Assembly (NCBI RefSeq): GCF_003545715.1
Contig: NZ_QVNU01000004.1
Coordinates: 124,001-188,000, forward strand
Direction of reading: 5' to 3'
DNA length: 64,000 nt
From: Taibaiella koreensis
GTDB taxonomy: Bacteria; Bacteroidota; Bacteroidia; Chitinophagales; Chitinophagaceae
The notes under the pieces were generated by a model. The model had not been told where the DNA came from, did no database searches, and was given only the letters and a program-made list of their open reading frames with translations. The stretch's first letter is position 1; every line of letters starts with the position of its first letter. The position numbers and the translations under genes are program-made. Positions 26,052 through 34,339 of the stretch are shown here, piece after piece.

Positions 26052-26462
26052 AAACTCATCTCCGGCGTACCGTTACGACTGGAGTACTGCAAAGATACCG
26101 TTTAAACACAATATGGCGCCTGAACCCCGTATAGACGAACGATATAGGCCATGAATCAACGCTGCACCTTCCTGTATTCGTAGTGATTCTCTTTCTACGT
26201 GATACCAGGAAATATATAGCAAAAGATATCGCCTGTAATACGGATCGATCATTAAGGAGAAGACGTTAAGAGACCGTACCAGGGTTGGCTTGTCGGGGTA
26301 TAATTATTGTAAAATCTTTTCTCCGTGACCAGGTAACTATATATGTTTATACTGCTATAGCCGCTCCTGAAAAAAATTATACCAACCGGCTATTTATGGC
26401 CAACGTTTTTCCCACACCTGAAGTCTTACACTATCATCTAAAACCAATATTCCGCAAAGGTT
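26052..26462. other. Intergenic region, nothing recognised
   Basis: About 410 bases between the divergent HMA-AraC gene and the T9SS cargo gene. It must hold both promoters, but I find no consensus -7/-33 pair and no repeat or RNA gene. Confidence 0.4.
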
Positions 26463-27335
26463 ATGAAAAGAATGCTACTTTGCCTGGGCCTTATGGGCCC
26501 GGCCCTGGCTATCCATGCCCAAACCCTTACGACCGTCACCGGTATCCGTATCTATGAGCACCACAGCTCTTCGATCAACAACAATGCGCCTTTTGGTTCC
26601 AGCGCTAATGGATCAAAATCGGCCTATGATTTTGTCAACCGGAAGTACGTGTACAGCTTTGATTCCGCTACTATGAGTGCTTATACCGGCGGACAGGAGG
26701 CCAATATCGATCTGGTAGAACATAATGGCCCCTTCGGTAATAACGGGGATTTCGGCTTTACTTCGGGCGTAAGCTCTATATGGGGCGGCGATATCAAGGG
26801 CAATGGCACCACCTATTGGATGATGGCCCCGCCCTCGTTCAATTACAGCACAGCCACCAATGCCAGCCACATTTTCGCCTCATACAATGCGGGCGGCGCT
26901 TCTAAGAATATCTTTTCAGTAGAGGCAAATAAAGTTTACCTGGGCAGGATCCGCGGCAGCGACCTGTATGTAGCTGTAAAAGTGACCAATGTAAAAAATG
27001 CTACCGGCATGAATGGTACACAGGATGTCTATTTTGAATTCGAGTATAAATATGCCAAGTATGTTCCGGCTACCGGCATTGAGGAGGCCGGCGCAGCAGC
27101 TGCGCTCACAATAAGCCCTAACCCTGCAAGGGATCATGTCGTCCTCAGTAATACGGGACAGGAGCCGGTTTCGGCAAAGGTGACCAACATTTGCGGTCAG
27201 ACATTACGGGCTGCTGTCCTGGAAAAAATGCAGGAACAAACCGTGGATCTCTCCGGCATGAGCAAGGGAATATATTTCGTGACCTGGACGCTTAAGAATG
27301 GCGCGAGCTATACGCGAAAGCTGGTCCGGGAGTAA
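26463..27335 (+). CDS. T9SS type A sorting-domain protein, unknown function
   Basis: 290 residues. Signal peptide MKRMLLCLGLMGPALAIHA, cleavage before QTL. The middle, with SAYDFVNRKYVYSFDSATMSAYTGGQ and TYWMMAPPSFNY, has no recognised fold. The C-terminal 75 residues are a classical T9SS sorting domain: LTISPNPARDHVVL, TNICGQTL, VDLSGMSKGIYFVTW and a final KLVRE. It is therefore exported by the type IX system and probably attached to the cell surface or released. Expression and substrate are unknown. Confidence 0.85.
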   Translation: MKRMLLCLGLMGPALAIHAQTLTTVTGIRIYEHHSSSINNNAPFGSSANGSKSAYDFVNRKYVYSFDSATMSAYTGGQEANIDLVEHNGPFGNNGDFGFTSGVSSIWGGDIKGNGTTYWMMAPPSFNYSTATNASHIFASYNAGGASKNIFSVEANKVYLGRIRGSDLYVAVKVTNVKNATGMNGTQDVYFEFEYKYAKYVPATGIEEAGAAAALTISPNPARDHVVLSNTGQEPVSAKVTNICGQTLRAAVLEKMQEQTVDLSGMSKGIYFVTWTLKNGASYTRKLVRE

Positions 27336-27483
27336 GATAAGGGTACCGGGGCTCAAGGTACAATTGCGGTTGAAACAGGAGAACCGGGGTGGCTTATTGC
27401 CGCCCTGGTTTATCGTTTTTTTTGATGTCAGCGGCGGGCAACCTGAGAAACAATGCAGCCCGGCAGCAATAAAGCGGAAAAAA

Positions 27484-27514
27484 TTTCCCGGTTTGAAAAT
27501 TTGGGTTACTTTTG
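27484..27514 (+). promoter_or_regulatory. Bacteroidota-type promoter (TTTC-N19-TACTTTTG)
   Basis: TACTTTTG at 27507-27514 is a perfect TAnnTTTG, and TTTC at 27484-27487 lies 19 bases upstream, one mismatch from TTTG. The candidate operator begins two bases after the -7, so a bound regulator would block initiation. Confidence 0.65.
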
Positions 27515-27515
27515 C

Positions 27516-27529
27516 AAACATCAGATGAT
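27516..27529. promoter_or_regulatory. Candidate GntR operator, copy 1 (AAACATCAGATGAT)
   Basis: The 14-mer AAACATCAGATGAT is identical to the one at 28235-28248 upstream of the transporter. It lies between the -7 element and the ATG of the GntR gene, the usual place for autorepression. Confidence 0.65.
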
Positions 27530-27532
27530 AGG

Positions 27533-28195
27533 ATGAATAAAATTACATTGAACAGAAAAAGCCTCGCCGAGTCTGTAGCGGAGCAACTCCAGGTTGAGAT
27601 CGCCTCGGGTACCTTTAAAGTGGGCACACAGCTTCCTACGGAACCGGATCTGATGCTGCGTTTCGGCGTGGGCAGATCGTCGGTTCGGGAAGCGATTCGC
27701 ATATTGGCGCATAACGGATGGGTGAAGGTGCAGCAAGGACTTGGTACATTTGTTGCTTCCCGTAATGGCGCGGGAAAGCCTTTGACCCAATACCTGGAGC
27801 AGGCGTCTTTTGATGACGTGGATGAGGTGCGCCTGGTGCTGGAGATCAGGATTGCAGAGCGGGCTGCGGCACACCGCACGATGAAAGATATTGCCCGGAT
27901 GAAGCAATGCCTGAACAAGCGGTTGGCCTATGCAAAAGCTGGTGATCTTGAGGCTTGCATGCAGGCAGATATCGATTTTCATACGGCACTGGCCGATGCT
28001 TCCAAAAATGGCATTATGATAGACCTGTATCAAACCATAGCGATCCATCTTAAGAAAGCTTTTGAGCAACGGCATAAGGATGTAGGCGCTTTCCTGGAAT
28101 CACAGGAGCGGCATGAGCAGCTGTTACAGTATATTACCGATCAGAATGCCCCGAAAGCAGTGCTTACTGCGACGCGGATCAACCAGCGGAAGTAA
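27533..28195 (+). CDS. FadR/GntR-family transcriptional regulator
   Basis: 220 residues from the ATG at 27533; an ORF start at 27512 would fall inside the -7 element. Residues 10-75 are the GntR winged helix (SLAESVAEQLQVEIASG, LPTEPDLMLRFGVGRSSVREAIRILAHNGWV, QQGLGTFVA). The C-terminal part is a helical FCD domain (EVRLVLEIRIAERAA, DIDFHTALADAS, ERHEQLL) that binds a carboxylate ligand or metal in this subfamily. The downstream gene is an Fsr-like transporter on the same strand, and the 14-base motif in front of both supports joint control. Confidence 0.9.
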   Translation: MNKITLNRKSLAESVAEQLQVEIASGTFKVGTQLPTEPDLMLRFGVGRSSVREAIRILAHNGWVKVQQGLGTFVASRNGAGKPLTQYLEQASFDDVDEVRLVLEIRIAERAAAHRTMKDIARMKQCLNKRLAYAKAGDLEACMQADIDFHTALADASKNGIMIDLYQTIAIHLKKAFEQRHKDVGAFLESQERHEQLLQYITDQNAPKAVLTATRINQRK

Positions 28196-28234
28196 ATGAA
28201 GGAACATTCCTATTTTAATCATAAACAGATCTTA

Positions 28235-28251
28235 AAACATCAGATGATCTG
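28235..28251. promoter_or_regulatory. Candidate GntR operator, copy 2, extended palindrome
   Basis: AAACATCAGATGAT repeats the copy at 27516-27529, and here CAGAT-G-ATCTG (28241-28251) is a perfect 11-base palindrome. A further CAGATC at 28225-28230 pairs with GATCTG at 28246-28251. The site is 22 bases before the transporter ATG. Confidence 0.7.
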
Positions 28252-28272
28252 ACTATTTAATTTTCTATTGAC

Positions 28273-29520
28273 ATGGAGACCAACGCAACCGATATTCTTA
28301 CCCCGGTGGAGAGCAACCCACCTGCCGCTCTGGCCGAGCGAACCGTATTCCCAATATTGATGATGATCAGTATGGCACATTTATTCAACGATACGATCCA
28401 ATCGCTGATACCGGCCATTTATCCCATCGTAAAGAAAAGCCTGCAGCTCAGTTTCTCCGCGCTGGGTCTTATTACCTTTGTATTTCAGCTCTCGGCTTCG
28501 TTGCTGCAGCCTTTTATCGGCGCCTATACCGATCGTCGCCCACAGCCTTACTTCCTAGTTGCCGGCATGGCCTTTTCCCTTTCAGGGCTGGTCCTGCTGG
28601 CGTTTGCGCATAGCTATCCCATGGTGCTGGCCTCTGTAGCGCTAGTGGGCGTTGGTTCTTCTGTTTTTCATCCTGAGGCTTCGAAGGTAGCTTTCCTGGC
28701 AGCAGGCCGGCGCAGAGGCCTGGCACAATCCTTGTTCCAGCTTGGGGGCAATGCCGGCAGCTCAATAGGCCCATTACTGGCGGCGCTCATTATCGCACCC
28801 TTTCACCAGGAACGCTTGGCCTGGTTTTCGGTAGTGGCATTACTGGCTATGTTTGTGCTAATGAAAGTGGCTTCCTGGTACAAGGAACATATGGCACTCC
28901 GGCATGCCCGGAAAAAAACTGTGTCTATAGAAGAGTTGATCCCTGTCTCCCGCGGAAAGGTGATTATGGCCGTAACGATATTGCTCGTGCTGATCTTTTC
29001 CAAGTATTTTTATATGGCCAGCATGACCAGCTATTTTACTTTTTACCTGATCGATAAATTCAATGTATCCGTTTCCGCAGCGCAGATCTACTTGTTCCTG
29101 TTTCTCTTTTCTGTGGCTGCAGGAACCTTGATCGGCGGTCCGCTGGGCGACCGAATCGGTCGTAAATATGTGATCTGGATATCGATATTAGGCGTGGCGC
29201 CCTTTACGTTGCTGTTACCTTATGCCAACCTGTTCTGGACGGCGATTTTGACGGTCATCATCGGGATCATTTTGTCATCAGCCTTTTCAGCGATCCTGGT
29301 CTATGCACAGGAATTAATGCCTGGTAAAGTAGGCATGATCGCCGGGCTCTTCTTCGGTCTGGCCTTCGGCATGGGAGGTCTCGGTTCTGCTTTACTTGGC
29401 CGACTGGCCGATCACAGCGGCATTCAATATGTGTACAAGGTATGTTCCTTCCTACCCTTGCTGGGCTTGCTTACTGGTTTTTTGCCTGAGACGCAACGAC
29501 GTAAGGGCAAAAAGGGCTGA
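28273..29520 (+). CDS. fsr: MFS transporter, fosmidomycin-resistance (Fsr) type
   Basis: 415 residues with twelve hydrophobic segments and a cytosolic N-terminus. MAHLFNDTIQSLIPAIYP, FIGAYTDRRP, VGSSVFHPEASKVAF and GLAQSLFQLGGNAGSSIGPLL are the conserved blocks of the fosmidomycin-resistance efflux family. GPLGDRIGRKYVIW is the second-half MFS loop motif. Family members export fosmidomycin-like or other small compounds out of the cytoplasm by proton antiport; the native substrate here is not known. It is downstream of the GntR regulator with a 77-base gap that holds the shared operator motif. Confidence 0.88.
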   Translation: METNATDILTPVESNPPAALAERTVFPILMMISMAHLFNDTIQSLIPAIYPIVKKSLQLSFSALGLITFVFQLSASLLQPFIGAYTDRRPQPYFLVAGMAFSLSGLVLLAFAHSYPMVLASVALVGVGSSVFHPEASKVAFLAAGRRRGLAQSLFQLGGNAGSSIGPLLAALIIAPFHQERLAWFSVVALLAMFVLMKVASWYKEHMALRHARKKTVSIEELIPVSRGKVIMAVTILLVLIFSKYFYMASMTSYFTFYLIDKFNVSVSAAQIYLFLFLFSVAAGTLIGGPLGDRIGRKYVIWISILGVAPFTLLLPYANLFWTAILTVIIGIILSSAFSAILVYAQELMPGKVGMIAGLFFGLAFGMGGLGSALLGRLADHSGIQYVYKVCSFLPLLGLLTGFLPETQRRKGKKG

Positions 29521-29689
29521 CTGGAAGGGCTTATCGGATCGATAATAGGGATGGGACCGGTAGCGTAGCGCAGATATAGGATCCCACTATTGCTTGGGAG
29601 AAAGATGGTGGCATGAGATGTGCCAGCGGGATAACATATTCCCGGCCGCCGGCTTTCCAGGTGGACCAGAATGCCCGGAGCTTAAATGC

Positions 29690-29941
29690 TTAGAAAGCGT
29701 CGGAGCTGAAATAGATTATCCTTTCCCGGTTCATAGGTAGTTTAACCAGGATGTTCTCGGGGTTGAGGCGGCTTACTTCCATATAATATTGCATCGGTGC
29801 TCCGTTAAGACCGGCAATAGGCCGGAGCCCGCTATGGCTCAGCTGCTGGTATTCTTCCTGTGACAGGCCAAGCAAATCTGCAATCGTCTCCTTTCCCGGC
29901 ATGCTTCCTGCCATCGCAGCAGCATAGGTATTTATCATCAT
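29690..29941 (-). CDS. Small protein of unknown function (83 aa)
   Basis: The ATG at 29941 is chosen; a longer frame to 29983 is possible but adds only unstructured residues. The sequence has a helical N-terminus (MMINTYAAAMAGSMPGKETIADLLGLSQEEYQQL) and a strand-like C-terminus (NILVKLPMNRERIIYFSS). The phrase IADLLGLSQEEYQQL is reminiscent of a helix-turn-helix but no family is clear. It stands alone between two plus-strand genes and could be a chance frame, though coding character is reasonable. Confidence 0.45.
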   Translation of the reverse strand: MMINTYAAAMAGSMPGKETIADLLGLSQEEYQQLSHSGLRPIAGLNGAPMQYYMEVSRLNPENILVKLPMNRERIIYFSSDAF

Positions 29942-30230
29942 AGGGTAGTTCTTTAAGTGGTTATCGTTTATATGACAACCCAAAAGTAATATGCCCTTAA
30001 AGGTGGAAAAAGGGAAGATAGGCCGATGCAGGAAACTTATCGGTGAGCGGCCTTATCACTTCGGTAAATTATTAAGGTGGTACGGGCATTGAATATGGAC
30101 AAGAAGCGCTGACTTTCAGGTAAATACCTGGCATTTGGTATAAGTTGCTAAGTAGGCAAATAAAATCTCAAAAATTGTATTTTTTTTAGCAGAGTATCCT
30201 ATCTTTACGCGAAGTTTAAAACAAAAAAAT

Positions 30231-31121
30231 ATGAAAAAGAACTTAACACTGCTCGCATTATTGTGCTCTCTCGGTTCGATCAGCTATGCGCAACAAACCT
30301 CTGTCGACCTGGCGCCGCTGGCTATTATGAATCCCAACCAGATATTGTCTCCGGGTAGACCTATTTCACCTACCGGATACGTTAATCCTCCCGCACCGGC
30401 CGATAGTATTCCTGGCATTGTATTGTTCACGATCGATACTGCCAGCGGTGATTTGACCACAGCTGATACTTTCCTGTTTATAGTGCCCAGGTCTGTACTG
30501 AATACCGATGGTACGGTAGCACTGTTCAGAGGCTCTATTACTGAAGATGTGATTGGACGGCCCGATTCCTACTCTCCTATTTTTTACCTTGGAGGTGATT
30601 GGCTTTGTAATGTCGACACTATTCAGACACTATTCAATTTCAACGCATTTGCTGAAGGCAAGCGTCTTTTTAAAGACATCCTGGTTAGGCGTTCAGAATT
30701 CGTAGACGGACAGACTTATGGCTGGTATGCGCACATGAGGCCCTACCCCGATTGGGTTGCCGGTTCTTTTACCGATCCCGATACTTCGAATAACTGGAGC
30801 TATACGCCGATCATCTGGAAAAACAATACCAACAGCATTGAAGAACTGATCAAAGGCACCAAGTATACGCCGCTGGAAGTGTATCCTAACCCTACTGCTG
30901 ACAAGCTCAACTTCGTTCTTGAGTTCAGCAAGAACAACAAGGGCACGGTAGCCAGGGTAACGGATATTAACGGCCGTAATGTAAAGATGATCTCTCTCGG
31001 CAGCAGCATTTCCGGCAAGCAACAATTCAGCCTGGATGTCGCTGATCTGAGAACCGGCAACTATTCCCTGCAGGTGATCACCGATAACGCTATCTATGTT
31101 CAGAAATTTGTAAGAAAATAA
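30231..31121 (+). CDS. T9SS type A sorting-domain protein, unknown function
   Basis: 296 residues. Signal peptide MKKNLTLLALLCSLGSISYA, cleavage before QQT. The N-terminal 200 residues have no recognised domain; short motifs such as TYGWYAHMRPYPDW and FNFNAFAEGKRLF are not assigned. From residue 220 a T9SS domain is present: LEVYPNPTADKLNFVL, VTDINGRNVKMISLG, LDVADLRTGNYSLQVI and the terminal YVQKFVRK. It is probably cell-surface or released. A good terminator follows and a TATCTTTA element at 30200-30207 may be its -7. Confidence 0.85.
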   Translation: MKKNLTLLALLCSLGSISYAQQTSVDLAPLAIMNPNQILSPGRPISPTGYVNPPAPADSIPGIVLFTIDTASGDLTTADTFLFIVPRSVLNTDGTVALFRGSITEDVIGRPDSYSPIFYLGGDWLCNVDTIQTLFNFNAFAEGKRLFKDILVRRSEFVDGQTYGWYAHMRPYPDWVAGSFTDPDTSNNWSYTPIIWKNNTNSIEELIKGTKYTPLEVYPNPTADKLNFVLEFSKNNKGTVARVTDINGRNVKMISLGSSISGKQQFSLDVADLRTGNYSLQVITDNAIYVQKFVRK

Positions 31122-31152
31122 TACGCTTCGTATAAGCTGTGTTGAGACTATT

Positions 31153-31186
31153 GCAGCCGTCCCCATCAGGACGGCTGCTTTTTTTT
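31153..31186 (+). terminator. Intrinsic terminator after the T9SS protein gene
   Basis: GCAGCCGTC at 31153-31161 pairs with GACGGCTGC at 31170-31178, followed by eight T residues. Confidence 0.9.
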
Positions 31187-31203
31187 CTGATTCAGGTAGA
31201 CAT

Positions 31204-31929
31204 TTAAAGGGTTGCCAGATTCCGGAAGTCTGCTGTTAACATCCCGATATGCCGGAGCATGGCCTGGCGCTTCGCTTTCAATACAGGCAATGTACCTGCC
31301 GCCATTACCTGATCGTGCCAGTTGCCGATTGCCTTTTCGAGCGTTTTCAGGTACGATCTGTTAATACGGATGCTGAGCGCTTTATGTACAAGCCCCTCAT
31401 TGTAAAGCAGGATCTTGATCTACTTGCGACAGTCGTGCAACTTCGGGGCGGGCTTTGGCCCGCTAAGGGCTACGGCGATATTTTCGAGTGTCTTGCGGTA
31501 AAAGGCATCAATGGCAGGTTGGCCCGGCGGTTTCATATCGCTGCGCACTTTTTTACTATTCTTTTTTATTTGGGGAAATAGCTTTGCTATTGTTGCGGCC
31601 AATTGCTGCGCAGCCGCTTTCATGGCTACCTGCTGTCGGGCAAGCATTATTGGCGACGCACGATGTGAACGGCTGAGTTGAAACAACAACTGGGCATCCC
31701 GTAAAATGCCCGTTTGCCGGAACAGCTTACGTAGCGGTCTGAAATGCCTTTGCATCCGGCCGCTATGCCCTGCCAGAGCCGCCAACCTGATCAGCGCCTT
31801 TATCTTCTTTACCTGAACACGGAATACATGGAGCGCTTTAGCTTCTCCTTTACGTAGGTAGGCCTTCAATCCTTTGCGGGCCCGCTTCCATTTTTGCTCA
31901 AAATCCTCTCTTAGTGTTTTCTTTTTCAT
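31204..31929 (-). pseudogene. CHAD-domain protein interrupted by an in-frame amber codon
   Basis: From the ATG at 31929 the frame encodes 169 residues up to a TAG at 31420-31422. It then continues in the same frame for 71 further codons to a TAA at 31204-31206. The first part is a CHAD domain (ALHVFRVQVKKIKALIRL, RQTGILRDAQLLF). The TAG falls within the second CHAD helix: KLHDCRK-stop-IKILLYNEGLV, where family members keep an LHxxRKxxKxLxY pattern. The downstream codons complete the domain (YLKTLEKAIGNWHDQVMA), so a single substitution, for example CAG to TAG, explains the break. CHAD domains bind polyphosphate. Either the gene is newly inactivated, or the codon is read through or miscalled. 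Confidence 0.85.
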
Positions 31930-32187
31930 CGTTACTGCGACGGAAGGACCGGCTGAGGAAATGGGACTTTTGCAGAGCGTACATTCCGGGGCAGCCGGCC
32001 TTGACCGTATTATTTGATAACATCGGTTTGTGGCTTTTGTTGTGCTAATGATTGACAGATGCTATGTGCAGAACCTAGGCTATAGCGCTTCGGCCATGAC
32101 CGGCTAATAAGGAACACAACCTGCCGGTAGGGGCAGGCTGTGTCAGGAACGGTTTTCTTCGCAGGCTTCCGCCCGCTCCTATCTCTT

Positions 32188-32943
32188 TTATCTCTGGTTA
32201 CCAGGTATGGCTATCCATCCGGCATAATTGGTCGTGCCCAGGAATACTGCGGCCTGTGGCAATAATGTGTTGGTACCAATCTTTGCTCCTGAATACAAGG
32301 CCTGCTCATCGGTTACGATTTCCATGCTCTTTCCTGTCGCCTGCAGGTATTGGCCCATCCAGGCCGACATGTCAAGGGGTTCTGGTCCGCCAATCTCAAG
32401 GATCTTATTGGCTGGGGCTGCAAGGGTTGCTTGTGCCATAAAGAAGGCTACATCCTTACTGGCAATAGGTTGAATGTTGGCAGCAGGTAGTACGAGCTTC
32501 CCATCGACCAGGCTCATCTGTGCGATACCCCCCGCAAATTCAAAGAACTGAGTGGCATGGACAATGGTATAAGGAATACCGGACGCCTCTACCATGTCTT
32601 CCTGCACCTGCTTGGCGCGGAAATAGCCGCTTTCCTGCAGTTGCCGGGTACCTACCACCGACAAGGCAACATGATGCTGAACACCCTCGGCCTTCTCCGC
32701 CGCCAGCAGGTTTCCATTGGAGGTCCTGAAGAAATTCATGACTGCTGTATCTTCAAACGAAGGCGAGTTGGATACATCTACAACCACTGTGGCGCCTTGT
32801 AGCACTGCTGCCAGGCCTTCGCCGGTAAGCGTATTGACTCCGGTATTGGGTGATGCTACAACTACTTCATGTCCTGTGGGCTGCAGCTGTGCCACGAGTT
32901 GGCTACCAATAAGGCCGGTACCGCCGATTACTACTATTTTCAT
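32188..32943 (-). CDS. NmrA-like NAD(P)-binding reductase-type protein
   Basis: 251 residues, Rossmann fold: MKIVVIGGTGLIGSQLV (GGTGLIG at 7-13), then VVVDVSNSP, HHVALSVVGT and SGIPYTIVHATQFFEF, the atypical/extended SDR pattern of the NmrA and NAD(P)H-binding families. The active-site Tyr-x-x-x-Lys is replaced by YFRAKQ, common in this group. Such proteins are either reductases or NAD(P) sensors. Two Crp/Fnr regulator genes lie 75 bases upstream on the same strand, suggesting a shared unit. Alternative: a quinone reductase-like enzyme. Confidence 0.8.
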   Translation of the reverse strand: MKIVVIGGTGLIGSQLVAQLQPTGHEVVVASPNTGVNTLTGEGLAAVLQGATVVVDVSNSPSFEDTAVMNFFRTSNGNLLAAEKAEGVQHHVALSVVGTRQLQESGYFRAKQVQEDMVEASGIPYTIVHATQFFEFAGGIAQMSLVDGKLVLPAANIQPIASKDVAFFMAQATLAAPANKILEIGGPEPLDMSAWMGQYLQATGKSMEIVTDEQALYSGAKIGTNTLLPQAAVFLGTTNYAGWIAIPGNQR

Positions 32944-33017
32944 CTTTGCTGTTTTTGGGGTTATTTGTTTTGTGATGCAAAGATGAACCGGGATAAACGG
33001 CTAAAACTTAAGCTGGT

Positions 33018-33590
33018 TTAAGAAAGCGTTTTGGCCTGTAGTTCCTTTAAGGCTTCTGTGGAAATGCCGATATAGGAGGCCAGCAGCGGCGCGGGGATCC
33101 TACGGATCAGGTGTGGATAGGTATTGCTGAAATACCGGTAAAAGTCTTCCCTGGTCATTGTTCCAAATGTCTTTTGTTTGAAAAGCGCTGCGCCATAGGC
33201 CCGCTCGTGGATCTTATTGAAATATACAGCCATCAATGGGAACTGCAGCAGGAGTGCATCGTAAGCACTACGGCTCAGGTAAGTAATTTCGGAGTCTTCC
33301 ATAGCTGCGATCGCGAAAACGGCAGGCTTATTATCGGCGAAGGTCTTGTAGTCGGTGAGCCACCAATGTTCAAGGGCAAAATGGATCACTTCCCCTTGTC
33401 CTTCATGTTCATAGAACAAATACAAGCAGCCCGAATTGACGAAATATATCTCGTTGCAGGGTGCTCCTTCGCTTAAAAGCAGCGCTCCCTTTTTTACAGA
33501 CCGGGTTTGAAAAAAGGGCGCCAGTGCTTCTTCTGCAATGGCGATGCCTGGTACCAGCGTTGCTATATGTTGGCGCAGCTGTGGCGTCAT
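33018..33590 (-). CDS. Crp/Fnr-family regulator, downstream copy
   Basis: 190 residues. The N-terminal 110 residues form a cyclic-nucleotide-binding-like barrel (VKKGALLLSEGAPCNEIYFVNSGCLYLFY, ALEHWWLTDYKTF, ITYLSRSAYDALL). The C-terminal part (EDFYRYFSNTYPHLIRRIPAPLLASYIGISTEALKELQ) is a helix-turn-helix of the short Bacteroidota type. The typical cAMP ligand residues are not evident, so the effector is unknown. Its start overlaps the stop of the related gene upstream by four bases. The two are clearly paralogous. Confidence 0.85.
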   Translation of the reverse strand: MTPQLRQHIATLVPGIAIAEEALAPFFQTRSVKKGALLLSEGAPCNEIYFVNSGCLYLFYEHEGQGEVIHFALEHWWLTDYKTFADNKPAVFAIAAMEDSEITYLSRSAYDALLLQFPLMAVYFNKIHERAYGAALFKQKTFGTMTREDFYRYFSNTYPHLIRRIPAPLLASYIGISTEALKELQAKTLS

Positions 33591-34168
33591 GTCAATTTTT
33601 TTGCTTTGTTTCTGCGTAGCTCACTCAGGTATTCCGGCGTAAAGCCCAGAAAAGAGGCCAATATCTTTTGCGGTATCCGCTGGATGAAGTCGGGGTACCT
33701 GGATTGGAACAACTCATAGAACTCGTTCTTGGGCATGCGCGAGATAAGCCGCACACGTAACAGGGATGCCGCATAGGCACGCTCGTATACCTGCCTGAAA
33801 TACTTTTCCATAACCGGATGCGCCGCCAACAGCAAAGCATAGTTGCCGGCGCTGATCGACAGCACTTCGGTATCTTCCAGTGCCTGCACGCTATAGGCTG
33901 AGTGGCGCGCCGTCCGGAAGGCGTCCAGATCGGTCATCCACCAGTTTTCCAGGGCAAACTGCAAGGTCTGCTCTACCCCGTTCTGATCGGTGAAGAACAG
34001 GCGCAGGCAACCTTTAATGACAAAAAAATAGGAATGACAGCGTTTGTCTTCCTCGATCAGGAGCGTCTTTTTTTTGAAAATCTTTTGCTCGAAGAATGAC
34101 AGCACTTGCTCTTCTGCTACCCCGGACCAGGCGGTTATTTTTTCGATATGTGTGATAAGGGGGTGCAT
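33587..34168 (-). CDS. Crp/Fnr-family regulator, upstream copy
   Basis: 193 residues with the same layout as the next gene: a barrel with FKKKTLLIEEDKRCHSYFFVIKGCLRLFF and ALENWWMTDLDAF, and a C-terminal helix-turn-helix with PQKILASFLGFTPEYLSEL. The tandem arrangement with a four-base ATGA overlap shows co-translation, so a heterodimer or sequential control is possible. The target may be the NmrA-like gene downstream. Conserved blocks such as ALExWWxTD and ERAYxAxL support a duplication. Confidence 0.85.
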   Translation of the reverse strand: MHPLITHIEKITAWSGVAEEQVLSFFEQKIFKKKTLLIEEDKRCHSYFFVIKGCLRLFFTDQNGVEQTLQFALENWWMTDLDAFRTARHSAYSVQALEDTEVLSISAGNYALLLAAHPVMEKYFRQVYERAYAASLLRVRLISRMPKNEFYELFQSRYPDFIQRIPQKILASFLGFTPEYLSELRRNKAKKLT

Positions 34169-34280
34169 GTATGCAAAGCGCCAGGCCCTACCGGAAGCCG
34201 GTAATTACCGGTATGGTCGGCCGTCTTGCAAATTACGGATTAATCAGGATTGAATAGCGATGCATGCCTTATCCATCTGC

Positions 34281-34323
34281 AACAACCAACAGCCGGTCTG
34301 ATAATGACCGGCTGTTGGTTGTT
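34281..34323. terminator. Long hairpin downstream of the PKD/T9SS gene
   Basis: 18-bp perfect stem (34281-34298 with 34306-34323) and a TGATAAT loop, 16 bases past the end of the minus-strand T9SS gene. No U-tract follows on the minus strand, so it may end transcription in a factor-assisted way or protect the 3' end. Confidence 0.7.
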
Positions 34324-34339
34324 ATGGTATAGAGGAGAC

